NCBI RefSeq assembly: GCF_003023845.1
Contig: NZ_PYFT01000001.1
Coordinates: 3,038,001-3,102,000 of the forward strand
From: Adhaeribacter arboris
GTDB lineage: Bacteria > Bacteroidota > Bacteroidia > Cytophagales > Hymenobacteraceae
Length of the DNA: 64,000 bases
Reading direction: 5' to 3'
The notes beneath the pieces are model-generated. The model was not told the origin of the DNA, did no database searches, and saw only the letters and a list, made by a program, of their open reading frames with translations. Positions 55,159 to 63,590 of this stretch are shown piece by piece. Position numbers and translations under genes: made by a program. Position 1 is the stretch's first letter. Every line of letters begins with the position of its first letter.

Positions 55159-56469
55159 ATGATATTAAATATTCTGCTCACGATTTTACTCGTATTACTT
55201 AATGGTTTTTTTGTTGCTGCCGAGTTTGCCATTGTAAAAGTACGCGCCTCCCAAATTGAGCTACGGGCCCAAGCCGGTAATAGCCTGGCCAAAGTAGCTC
55301 TTTCTATGATCAATAATCTCGATGCTTATTTATCGGCCACTCAGTTGGGTATTACCTTGGCTAGTTTAGGTTTGGGCTGGATTGGCGAAAAAGTGGTAGC
55401 CAGTATTATTATCAATATCATGGTTTGGGCAGGTTTTCAGGGCAACGAAGCCCTAGCGCACAGCATTGCTTTACCCATTGCGTTTGCCGTAATTACTATC
55501 CTGCATATTGTATTCGGGGAGTTAGCCCCTAAGTCGCTCGCCATTCAGCGATCGGAGGCAACCAGTTTAGCTGTTTCTATACCGTTGCGGGTGTTTTATC
55601 TTGTTTCCTGGCCAGCTATCTGGTTTTTAAATGGCTTCTCTAATCTAATACTGCGAGCTTTCGGTATTACACCCATGCACGGTTCCGAAGTGCATTCATC
55701 CGAAGAGCTACGTTTACTATTTGAGCAAAGCAAGGAAAGCGGTGCCATTCAGGATTCGCAGCACGAACTAATGGAGAACGTGTTTCAGTTTAACGACCGA
55801 ATGGTAAAACAAATTATGGTACCGCGCACCAAACTGGCTGCCTTAGATGTAGATTCTTCGGAAGATAAAATTCTAGACATGGTATTCCACGAGGGTTACT
55901 CGCGCATACCAGTATATAAAGAGACTATCGATAATATTGTGGGCGTGTTGTATGTAAAAGATTTGTTGATCGTTATCCGGCGCAACGAGCCCATTGACCT
56001 GAAACAATTAATGCGACCCGCTTACTTTGTGCCGGAAACTAAAAAAATTCATCGCTTGCTGCAGCATTTTCAGCGCAGCCACATGCACATGGCTATTGTT
56101 TCCGATGAATTTGGCGGGGTTTCCGGGCTAGTAACCATCGAGGATATTATGGAAGAACTGGTAGGCGAAATTCAGGATGAGTACGATGAAGAAATTCCGG
56201 TAGTAGAAAAAATTAACGATTACGAATACCGGGTAAGCACTGCGGCCTCCATTCTGGACGCGAACGATTTTCTGCCCTATTCTTTGCCCGAAGGCGAAGA
56301 TTACGAAACCGTTGGCGGACTGATTAATGTTATTTACGGCGCCATCCCCGAAATAGGCGATACGGCTATCTTTAATGAATACGAGTTTAAAGTGCTCGAA
56401 AAATCCCAGCGTAACATTGAAATGGTGTTGCTGAAAGTAACCGAAGATAAAAGAGACGATATCTTATAA
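55159..56469 (+). CDS. CNNM/CorC-type membrane protein with CBS pair (hemolysin family)
   Basis: The 436-residue protein has a DUF21/CNNM membrane domain (about residues 1-185, with NGFFVAAEFAIVKVRASQIE and SLGLGWIGEKVV). A pair of CBS domains follows (about 205-330, from KQIMVPRTKLAALD to SDEFGGVSGLVTIEDIMEELVGEIQDEYD), then a C-terminal CorC/HlyC domain (about 345-425). Members are linked to magnesium or cobalt efflux; the hemolysin name is historical. In this phylum the related GldE acts in gliding, but nothing here points to that role. Confidence 0.92.
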   Translation: MILNILLTILLVLLNGFFVAAEFAIVKVRASQIELRAQAGNSLAKVALSMINNLDAYLSATQLGITLASLGLGWIGEKVVASIIINIMVWAGFQGNEALAHSIALPIAFAVITILHIVFGELAPKSLAIQRSEATSLAVSIPLRVFYLVSWPAIWFLNGFSNLILRAFGITPMHGSEVHSSEELRLLFEQSKESGAIQDSQHELMENVFQFNDRMVKQIMVPRTKLAALDVDSSEDKILDMVFHEGYSRIPVYKETIDNIVGVLYVKDLLIVIRRNEPIDLKQLMRPAYFVPETKKIHRLLQHFQRSHMHMAIVSDEFGGVSGLVTIEDIMEELVGEIQDEYDEEIPVVEKINDYEYRVSTAASILDANDFLPYSLPEGEDYETVGGLINVIYGAIPEIGDTAIFNEYEFKVLEKSQRNIEMVLLKVTEDKRDDIL

Positions 56470-56780
56470 ATAAATCGGGTAACCCATCATTTACTTCATC
56501 GCGCTAAAGAATTATTGCCAACATTTTCCCTGCTTCTTTGGTCTTTAAAACTTGATTTCTGCTAATAATTTTTTTAGTAATTTTATACTTTTTAAGTGTA
56601 GCATTACCTAAATTTAATGCTTTAAAATCAAGTGTATTATAAAAATATAAATGTATATAACGGCAAAATAGCTAATTAAGCAAATTAAACCAGAAATATT
56701 TATATAACATTTTACAATAAATTTCAGTATAAAAATAGTAAAATTGAAAGATTTGGGTAAGCTTCGGCTTTTGGTTGGAT
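56470..56780. other. AT-rich gap between the CNNM gene and a small ORF
   Basis: About 310 bp of very AT-rich sequence with no clear terminator, repeat or exact TAnnTTTG element. Confidence 0.4.
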
Positions 56781-56996
56781 ATGAAACGTTGGAACAACTT
56801 GAAACTGGAATTATATAGTTTAACTTCTAAAGCTCGTAAAATATTTAGCAGGGCTTACGAGGATATAACTCTATGTATTTTTTACGACGTGCGCGAAAGG
56901 TTTAAATTGTTAATGGTCGATAAGGAGGAAAATATTATCTATGAGCGCGAAATTACCCGGGCCGAAGCCTTCCGGATTATTAATACCCGTCCTTGA
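56781..56996 (+). CDS. Small uncharacterised protein
   Basis: I do not recognise this 71-residue protein. It is basic and probably helical at the N-terminus (WNNLKLELYSLTSKARKIF), followed by a beta-rich part (ITLCIFYDVRERFKLLMVDKEEN) and REITRAEAFRIIN. ATG 56781 is preferred over TTG 56775. Normal residue composition supports a real gene, but homologues need to be seen. Confidence 0.55.
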   Translation: MKRWNNLKLELYSLTSKARKIFSRAYEDITLCIFYDVRERFKLLMVDKEENIIYEREITRAEAFRIINTRP

Positions 56997-57100
56997 TTCC
57001 AGTAGTTCACATTCCGGCATAACTGTGTTTCACGCGTAATTCAGTCTTCTTTTTTATCTACCTGCTTAATTAGGCAAAATTTTCCGGGATTGTTTAGTTT

Positions 57101-57496
57101 CTATATGTAGCGAATCTTAGGAGACTGATCCTGATGCCATTCGCTCTTATGCTTCAAAATAAAATCGTCGGTTAAATAATAATCAGCCAAATGGTATATA
57201 TGTTCCGGATTAACGAAGTGGATATAATCTTTAAGGAAGTTATTAAATAATTCCTCCATAAACGGGGAGTTTGGTACGCTTTGCAGCATACACAGGACTA
57301 CTTCTAGTAAATATTGCACTTGCCCGTCCTTGGTAATAGCTTCTGACTTTAGTTCTTGGCAAGATTTATCACAAAGAGCCACTTCCGGAATATAGCTATA
57401 CTTTGTAAAAGTAGCTCTTAGTTTTTCCCGGATGTCCTGATATACTTTGTCAGAAGCAGAAATTTTCAACATCTTCGATTTTTCCAATTCGCTCAT
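57101..57496 (-). CDS. Uncharacterised 131-residue protein
   Basis: I do not recognise it. It is cytosolic and helical, with no membrane segment; cysteines occur in VALCDKSCQEL and VVLCMLQSV. The frame extends to 57535, which would add 13 residues, but ATG 57496 (MSELEKSKMLKIS) looks more natural. It lies between small genes of unknown role, with a 13-bp hairpin about 135 bp upstream. Confidence 0.55.
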   Translation of the reverse strand: MSELEKSKMLKISASDKVYQDIREKLRATFTKYSYIPEVALCDKSCQELKSEAITKDGQVQYLLEVVLCMLQSVPNSPFMEELFNNFLKDYIHFVNPEHIYHLADYYLTDDFILKHKSEWHQDQSPKIRYI

Positions 57497-57629
57497 AGAG
57501 CTATTTACGCAAAAATCGATGATTTTGATGTACATATTTGACCTAAAAAACTATTCTGAATACATTTTTAGTTTGTATTTTATAAAGAATAATGCTCAAG
57601 CATGTATCGGAAATATACCATTACCAACA

Positions 57630-57667
57630 AGTCACCAGTTCCTGATTCTCTTTCGGAACTGGTGACT
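57630..57667. other. Perfect 13-bp hairpin in a region of small unknown genes
   Basis: AGTCACCAGTTCC and GGAACTGGTGACT pair perfectly around a 12-base loop. Neither side has a long T run. It may terminate the small membrane-protein transcript on the minus strand, or be a structured RNA element. Confidence 0.6.
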
Positions 57668-57844
57668 CTTGCCAATATCTTTCTTTTAGAAACTCATAAA
57701 AATAAGTTCTTCAAAAAATATAAAATTGGAAACGCTCGTAAAAGTGCCAGGAGTAAATATGATTTTTTTTATGAATATGCAGCTTTTTATTTACTCCTTT
57801 TCCGCTGACCTATTATCTCACGAAATAAAATACTTTATTTTGAC

Positions 57845-58042
57845 TTAACTGTTGCTTTCGTTTTGATCTCTGCCCGTACCCCGTACAGCTGGATCATTAG
57901 AGCGGGCATTATAACCGGGAGGCGCGTCGGGGCGGGCAGAGTTAGACCGGTAATTAGGGTCACCTTTGGCTTTGTTTCTTACGGTTATTACACCAATAAT
58001 TATGGCAATAACCACAGCAATTATTACAACAGTAGTAAGCAT
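57845..58042 (-). CDS. Small single-span membrane protein
   Basis: The 65-residue protein starts MLTTVVIIAVVIAIIIGVIT, a single hydrophobic helix with the N-terminus outside or in the membrane. A basic, Asn/Pro/Arg-rich disordered tail (NPNYRSN-like, ending GRDQNESNS) follows. ATG 58042 is chosen over ATG 58066 because the hydrophobic segment follows it directly. The function is unknown. Confidence 0.6.
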   Translation of the reverse strand: MLTTVVIIAVVIAIIIGVITVRNKAKGDPNYRSNSARPDAPPGYNARSNDPAVRGTGRDQNESNS

Positions 58043-58199
58043 ATCAATATATTTAAAGTAGAACAAACGTGCTTCCTAAATATTTACTCTAAGAATCATT
58101 TGGCAGTTTCAGAAACGGTTAAAATAAAAGTAAAAACTCCTTTAAAAGTAGTTTAGCTGTAGTGTGATATCAGTTAAATCCGAAATTTTTACTGAACTC

Positions 58200-58452
58200 T
58201 TACTTCCTACCTAATTCTTTCTCTTTTATATTTTCTTTTTCGGCAGCTTCCATGGCATCGTAAATTACTTGCTGTATCTCCGTGGGTTTCTTCAGGTCAA
58301 ATAGTTTGCTATTATTATGGCTGGGATATATACGGTTCGGAAAGAAATACATACACCAAATCATATTTCGGATCCATCCAGGTGAAGGTACCGGTAAAGC
58401 CACTATGCCCAAAGCTTTCAGGGCTGGGGGCAATGGCAATAATTAGTCGCAT
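58200..58452 (-). pseudogene. Frameshifted C-terminal remnant of a beta-lactamase-class serine hydrolase
   Basis: Reading the minus strand from about 58430 gives PESFGHSGFTGTFTWMDP followed by KYDLVYVFLS, and then the frame must shift by one base near 58338 to continue NRIYPSHNNSKLF and IQQVIYDAMEAAEKEN. Joined, this matches the C-terminal end of class C beta-lactamase-like serine hydrolases, where FGHTGFTGT and VFLSNR-type blocks are conserved. The catalytic SxxK part and most of the gene are missing upstream. It is therefore a decayed gene fragment, not a functional enzyme. Confidence 0.75.
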
Positions 58453-58691
58453 AAATTAAAAAGGAGAGTTCTTTATTTGGATAATAGTATAATGGGCAGT
58501 CAACGAGCTACTTATTCGGATGTTAAACCTTTTTAAAGTAGATAATAGAACACGTGTTACTGTGGTTATGCTTATTCAGATTTTTGAAAATGTTTTAATT
58601 ATTATCCTGCCCCTATAGTTCTAAAAAACCTAGCACGTTATATAAATTCTATTTTATTTACTAATTTCTTACATTCCTACCAAATTTATCG

Positions 58692-58699
58692 TAACTTTG
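58692..58699 (+). promoter_or_regulatory. -7 element (TAACTTTG) for guaB
   Basis: TAACTTTG matches TAnnTTTG, 31 bases before the guaB ATG. Confidence 0.7.
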
Positions 58700-58730
58700 C
58701 GCTGCAAATAGGAACCCTAACGTATTTGCA

Positions 58731-60200
58731 ATGCTTACCTACCAATCCAAAGTACTTTTTGAAGCCCTCACCTACGACGATGTGCTTCTGCTCCCAGATT
58801 ATTCGGAAGTTTTACCTAAGAATTGCCAGACAACTACGCATCTCACGCGTAACATTCGGCTGAATATTCCTTTTGTTTCGGCAGCGATGGATACGGTAAC
58901 CGAAGCAGAAATGGCGATTGCCATGGCCCAGGAAGGCGGCCTTGGCATTATTCATAAAAATATGTCGGTAAAGCAGCAGGCCGAACAAGTACGCAAAGTT
59001 AAGCGCTCGGAAAGCGGTATGATCATGGATCCAGTAACTTTAGACGAGAACACCACCTTGGCGGATGCTTTCCGGATTATGAAAGAGTTTAAAATTGGCG
59101 GCATTCCGGTAACAAATGGCAATGGTAAACTAACCGGTATTATTACCAACCGCGATTTACGTTTCCAAAAAGACACTACGCTAAAGGTATCGGAGGTAAT
59201 GACTAAAGAAAACCTGATTACGGCTGAAAAAGGAATTGATCTGGCCAAAGCCGAAGATATATTACATCAATACCGGATTGAAAAATTGCCGGTGGTAGAT
59301 GATAGTGGTAAGCTGATAGGCTTAATTACGTACAAAGATATTCTTAAAAAGAAAAATCGTCCGAATGCTTGTAAAGACGAATTTGGCCGTTTACGCGTAG
59401 GCGCTGCTGTTGGCGTAACGCCCGATGTTTTAACTCGGGTAGCCGCTCTGGCCGAGGCTGGCGTAGATGTAATTAGCGTGGATACGGCTCATGGCCACTC
59501 TAAAGGCGTATTGGATGCAGTAAAAGAAATAAAACACCACTTTCCTAATCTGGATTTAATTGCGGGTAACGTAGCCACTGCCGCAGGAGCAAAAGCCCTC
59601 GCCGAAGCCGGTGCGGATGGAGTAAAAGTTGGAGTTGGACCGGGCAGTATTTGTACTACCCGTATAATTGCTGGAATAGGCGTACCACAGCTCTCCGCGG
59701 TAATGGAAGCCGTTCGTGGTTTAGAGGGAACCGATGTACCGGTAATTGCGGACGGTGGAATTAAATTCTCCGGCGACGTGGTAAAAGCCATTGCGGGAGG
59801 AGCCAGCACTGTAATGGTAGGTTCGTTACTGGCCGGCACCGACGAGGCGCCCGGCGAAATGGTTATTTACGAAGGCCGCAAATTTAAAACGTACCGCGGC
59901 ATGGGCTCGATTGAAGCCATGGAAGAAGGTTCGAAAGACCGGTATTTTCAGGATGCCGAAGACGACGTTAAAAAATTAGTGCCGGAAGGAATTGTGGGCC
60001 GGGTACCGTTTAAAGGCTTAGTGGCCGAAGTAATTTACCAAATGGTGGGCGGATTACGGGCCGGTATGGGTTATTGCGGCGCACCGGACATTGCTCGTTT
60101 GAAAGAAGCCAGAATGGTAAAAATATCCGCCGCCGGTTTACGTGAAAGTCATCCGCATGACGTGCAGATTACGAAAGAAGCGCCTAATTATACCCGTTAA
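58731..60200 (+). CDS. guaB: Inosine-5'-monophosphate dehydrogenase
   Basis: GuaB oxidises IMP to XMP with NAD+, the committed step to guanine nucleotides. The 489-residue protein starts with the barrel ([18 protein letters not shown]). Two CBS domains (about 95-205) are inserted, and the catalytic cysteine lies in [20 protein letters not shown]. The mobile flap region has RGMGSIEAM and the C-terminal part [13 protein letters not shown]. It has its own promoter element and a very strong terminator. Confidence 0.98.
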   Translation: MLTYQSKVLFEALTYDDVLLLPDYSEVLPKNCQTTTHLTRNIRLNIPFVSAAMDTVTEAEMAIAMAQEGGLGIIHKNMSVKQQAEQVRKVKRSESGMIMDPVTLDENTTLADAFRIMKEFKIGGIPVTNGNGKLTGIITNRDLRFQKDTTLKVSEVMTKENLITAEKGIDLAKAEDILHQYRIEKLPVVDDSGKLIGLITYKDILKKKNRPNACKDEFGRLRVGAAVGVTPDVLTRVAALAEAGVDVISVDTAHGHSKGVLDAVKEIKHHFPNLDLIAGNVATAAGAKALAEAGADGVKVGVGPGSICTTRIIAGIGVPQLSAVMEAVRGLEGTDVPVIADGGIKFSGDVVKAIAGGASTVMVGSLLAGTDEAPGEMVIYEGRKFKTYRGMGSIEAMEEGSKDRYFQDAEDDVKKLVPEGIVGRVPFKGLVAEVIYQMVGGLRAGMGYCGAPDIARLKEARMVKISAAGLRESHPHDVQITKEAPNYTR

Positions 60201-60238
60201 TATTTTTTAAGAATTATTTAGCTGTACCTTATAGCTCT

Positions 60239-60294
60239 GCGCAAAAGAGCCCCGATTTTTAAAGAATTCATTTAAAATCGGGGCTCTTTTGCGC
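60239..60294 (+). terminator. Strong terminator after guaB
   Basis: A perfect 21-bp stem with arms at 60239-60259 and 60274-60294 (core AGAGCCCCGAT) encloses a 14-base loop. A/T tracts on both sides could let it work in both directions. Confidence 0.9.
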
Positions 60295-60399
60295 CAAAAC
60301 TTTTATCCTATTTTATTTGCTTTAAATAATAAAACAGCTTTGCCGCTCCAGCTTTTTAGGCTAATTTTGTTAGAATTTTGAATCCTATTTAGTAAAATT

Positions 60400-60407
60400 T
60401 ATATTTG
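60400..60407 (+). promoter_or_regulatory. -7 element (TATATTTG) for the partner-switching operon
   Basis: TATATTTG matches TAnnTTTG, 22 bases before TTG 60430 and 52 bases before ATG 60460. Confidence 0.55.
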
Positions 60408-60429
60408 AATCAATTGGCATTCTCTTTCA

Positions 60430-62520
60430 TTGAGTTTGCAGAAACCAGTACTATCCCGTATGCCTTATTCTATCCATTATAAAAGGTTATATACTGTAGC
60501 TGCCACGGTTAGCTGGGTTTTATTGCTTATTAATTCTTTGTTTGTTAATTCTAGTTCTTACCCGTCTGCCTTAGCACCGTATGCTCCTTTATTAGGAAAG
60601 TTTTTTAAAGTTTGCTTTATTGCCTTTACCTTTTTAACCCAACGCGTATCCGTAGAGACCTACCGGGGCACTGATTTTATTGGCTACTTGTGGAAACTGT
60701 TTATCCGGGCGGGTAGTACTGCTTACGTTTGCGCGCTCTTATATTTTGGTTATTTACGCTACGAAAACAACTCTCCGGGCAGCCATCCTATTTTACTCGG
60801 ATCCATTTACTACCTAAATTATGCCTTTCTGATTTACTTTTTAGGTAAAGCTTTCTACATCTGGCGCAACATGATTTTGTTTCAGAAAACCCGGGCGTTG
60901 CAGTACGAATGGAAATGGTTTGAAATTGTTATCTATGCTACTCTGCTTAGCAATTTTTTTCCTTTGTATTTACCTAATTTTGTTCCCCTTCTCGGATTGT
61001 TTTTATTGTATACTCTTTTCTTGTGTATTCATTTGCGGTGGGTAGCCTATCTTACCTCCACTAAAAAATGGCGGTCTATATTTTTGCTGATCGGTATTAT
61101 TTTAAGCTTAATAACTTTCTATAACATTTTTACTAATTTCTCTCCTCACCAGCAATCCACGGGCAACCTCTTTGAAGACCCCTTCGTGATGCTTACCTGC
61201 ACCTTTGTGGGGATGTACACTTTGGCTTCGCTTTTAGTAGCTGTTTTTAACTTACCAACTTCGTCCGTATTCGAACAAAAGCGCGAAGACTTACTCAATT
61301 TTCAGCGCCTGAGTCAGTCCATTCAGCAGGGTGAAGACGAACCTCATGTTTATAAATTAATGTTCGAGAGTGCTATTAAAGCATCTAGCGCGGATGCCGG
61401 CTGGCTGGAAACCCAAGACGATTCGGGTGGTGTTTCCATAATCGAAGCGGAGAATATCGACCTGGAAGAAGTAGAGCAGATCCGGCAGGCTCTGGATAAA
61501 TACCATGTTTCGGCGGTAGAATATGTAAACAACAATCTGGACCACAATGCAGGTTTTAAGGCGCTCAATCTACCCTGGCGTTCCTTAAGTGTTACTCCGC
61601 TTCGTTCGCAGCAACGCACTTACGCTACTTTGTATTTGCTGAAAGATGTAGAACAAGGCTTCGATCGGGAAATCCTGAACGTTATCCGTACGTTTACCAG
61701 TCAAACCATACTCACCATCGAAAACTTACGCTTAGTGGCCGAATCGCTGCAAAACGAACGGGTGAAAGAAGAACTAAAAATTGCTTCTTCGGTGCAAGAG
61801 AGTTTAATTCCTAAAACCTTCCCGAGCGACAGTTGGTTTGAAATTAGTTGTTTTAGTCAGGCCGCCAAAGAAGTGGGCGGTGATTTCTACGACTTTCTGC
61901 AAGTTAGTGAAAGCCGGATTGCCATTATTATTGGCGACGTGTCGGGGAAGGGAATTACGGCTGCTTTTCACATGGCCCAAATGAAAGGAATTTTTCATGG
62001 TTTGATGCAGGACGATTTGCAACCCGTAGAATTCATGCAGAAGGCAAATAATGCGCTTACTCACTGCCTGGAACGCACTTCGTTTATTACCGCTGCTTTA
62101 TATATTATAGATTATAAGTTAAAAGGTTTCTTTTTTGCCCGGGCAGGTCATTGTCATACCTTATATTACAACTCCATGACCGAAGAAACGTTTTACTTTA
62201 ACACCGAAGGTTTAGGATTAGGGATTATCCGGGATAAATCGTACGGTAAACGCATCCATAACATGCATTATGATTATAACCCCGGCGACGTAATGGTAAT
62301 TTACACGGATGGCATTGTAGAAGCCCGCAGTTCTAACCAGGACGAATACGGCGAAGACCGTTTGCGGGAAATGTTGAGTAATACGTACCACTTAGAAGCA
62401 GATGATATTAAAGCTGCCATCATCAACGACTTAAATAATTTTAGCGGAGAGCACATTCACGACGATCAAACTCTCATTGTGATTAAATTCAGAAATGATC
62501 AACCAAATTTAATTTTGTGA
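60430..62520 (+). CDS. Membrane SpoIIE/RsbU-type serine phosphatase with GAF domain
   Basis: The 696-residue signalling protein has about eight membrane helices (residues 15-275), a GAF-like domain (about 285-440, FQRLSQSIQQ... to TFTSQTILTIENLRLV), a short coiled linker and a PP2C/SpoIIE phosphatase domain (about 460-690). Phosphatase motifs are AKEVGGDFYDF, GDVSGKGITAA, FARAGHCH, VIYTDGIVEAR and HDDQTLIVIKF, including the metal-binding aspartates. It should dephosphorylate the STAS antagonist encoded next. The start may be TTG 60430 or ATG 60460. The signal sensed is unknown. Confidence 0.88.
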   Translation: MSLQKPVLSRMPYSIHYKRLYTVAATVSWVLLLINSLFVNSSSYPSALAPYAPLLGKFFKVCFIAFTFLTQRVSVETYRGTDFIGYLWKLFIRAGSTAYVCALLYFGYLRYENNSPGSHPILLGSIYYLNYAFLIYFLGKAFYIWRNMILFQKTRALQYEWKWFEIVIYATLLSNFFPLYLPNFVPLLGLFLLYTLFLCIHLRWVAYLTSTKKWRSIFLLIGIILSLITFYNIFTNFSPHQQSTGNLFEDPFVMLTCTFVGMYTLASLLVAVFNLPTSSVFEQKREDLLNFQRLSQSIQQGEDEPHVYKLMFESAIKASSADAGWLETQDDSGGVSIIEAENIDLEEVEQIRQALDKYHVSAVEYVNNNLDHNAGFKALNLPWRSLSVTPLRSQQRTYATLYLLKDVEQGFDREILNVIRTFTSQTILTIENLRLVAESLQNERVKEELKIASSVQESLIPKTFPSDSWFEISCFSQAAKEVGGDFYDFLQVSESRIAIIIGDVSGKGITAAFHMAQMKGIFHGLMQDDLQPVEFMQKANNALTHCLERTSFITAALYIIDYKLKGFFFARAGHCHTLYYNSMTEETFYFNTEGLGLGIIRDKSYGKRIHNMHYDYNPGDVMVIYTDGIVEARSSNQDEYGEDRLREMLSNTYHLEADDIKAAIINDLNNFSGEHIHDDQTLIVIKFRNDQPNLIL

Positions 62521-62534
62521 CGTAATTAATGGCG

Positions 62535-62873
62535 ATGAAAATAACACACGAAATCAAAGACCAGACGTTTACCATTCATTTAAATGGTGAACTAGACGCC
62601 AGCTCTTCTGTTTTGCTGGATGAAGAATTATCTAAACCAGAAATTATGCTGTTTAAAAAAATTCTGGTGGATTGTGATCGCCTCAACTATATCTCATCGG
62701 CAGGTTTAGGGGTGTTTATTTCACACCTGCAACGTTTCGAAGATGCGCAGATTAAACTTATTTTTTACAACATGCAGGATAAGGTTAAAAATGTTTTCGA
62801 AATTTTGGGCTTAGACCTTTTGATGACAATAGTCTCTTCTTACGACGAAGCTATGACGATTGCTAATGAATAA
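62535..62873 (+). CDS. STAS-domain anti-sigma factor antagonist (RsbV-like)
   Basis: The 112-residue single STAS domain protein contains LNYISSAGLGVFISH, where the serine of SAGLG is the expected phosphorylation site. The N-terminal beta strands (FTIHLNGELDASSS) match the family. When dephosphorylated it should bind the RsbW-like kinase. ATG 62535 is used; an ATG two codons earlier is equally possible. Its end overlaps the next gene by 8 bases, so translation is coupled. Confidence 0.9.
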   Translation: MKITHEIKDQTFTIHLNGELDASSSVLLDEELSKPEIMLFKKILVDCDRLNYISSAGLGVFISHLQRFEDAQIKLIFYNMQDKVKNVFEILGLDLLMTIVSSYDEAMTIANE

Positions 62874-63306
62874 CTCTATCCGGATTAGCTGTGACCTGAC
62901 CAATTTAATAGAAGTCCGAAATTTCGTCCGGGAGTTCTTGAGTGCGTACGCCCTGAAAGAAAGCGTACGGGAGGATATTATTTTAGCGGTGGATGAGATA
63001 AGTGCCAACTTAATCATCCACGCTAATAAAAAAGACAAAAGTAAATTCATCAATTTAACCATTTTTAGCAGAAATGGCGATCTATTGTTTGAATTTACCG
63101 ACCAGGGAATTTCCTTTAATCCAACTACTTATAAAGTACCGGATGTTAAAAAAAAGATTAAAATAGGGCAAGCGGGCGGTTTAGGCATGTTTTTAGTCCA
63201 TCATATTATGGACAAAGTAGAATTTATTACGGATAACGGTACCAATTATAGCCGGCTCTATAAAAAAGTGCCGGTACCACCTAAAACAAACAAGGTACTG
63301 CATTAA
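62866..63306 (+). CDS. RsbW-like serine kinase / anti-sigma factor (HATPase)
   Basis: The 146-residue protein has a GHKL ATPase fold: the N-box is ILAVDEISANLIIHA, followed by LLFEFTDQGISFNP and AGGLGMFLVHHIMDKVEF as the G1/G2 boxes. Such proteins phosphorylate a STAS antagonist and, when free, bind a sigma factor or another target. ATG 62866 overlaps the end of the STAS gene. No SigB-type sigma factor is beside it, so its output partner is unknown. Confidence 0.9.
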   Translation: MNNSIRISCDLTNLIEVRNFVREFLSAYALKESVREDIILAVDEISANLIIHANKKDKSKFINLTIFSRNGDLLFEFTDQGISFNPTTYKVPDVKKKIKIGQAGGLGMFLVHHIMDKVEFITDNGTNYSRLYKKVPVPPKTNKVLH

Positions 63307-63590
63307 TCGTCGTCAAAAAATTTGTTTGCTCATTCTACATAATTGTTGCTTTTGGTTAGGTTAGCCCTGCCTGAATTAATATTTATACCCTACCTGCTAA
63401 TTGGCACTTCATTCTATTTTTCTTAAATAACGGCTTATCCTATATACCAAAAAACGATAGTACATCGTTTTGGCTAAAAATCCGTGCAATCTTGTAAATG
63501 CATGTAAATCCGCGATTAAAAATTCGTAAATTGCTTGTCGTTAATCTTACTCTATTAACACCTTTGTACTAGCCGTTTGTTTAAATTTTT
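63307..63590. other. Gap with a hairpin and an ATCCG-type intergenic repeat
   Basis: The 284-bp gap contains a hairpin (AACGAT/ATCGTT near 63453-63469) and a stretch with repeated AAATCCG/GTAAATCCGCG-like units at about 63477-63520. No gene or clear promoter is visible. Confidence 0.4.

Noticed and set aside
57602-57808. Possible 68-residue plus-strand protein
   Set aside because: A perfect 13-bp hairpin lies inside it, its composition is poor and no domain is recognisable; more likely non-coding.
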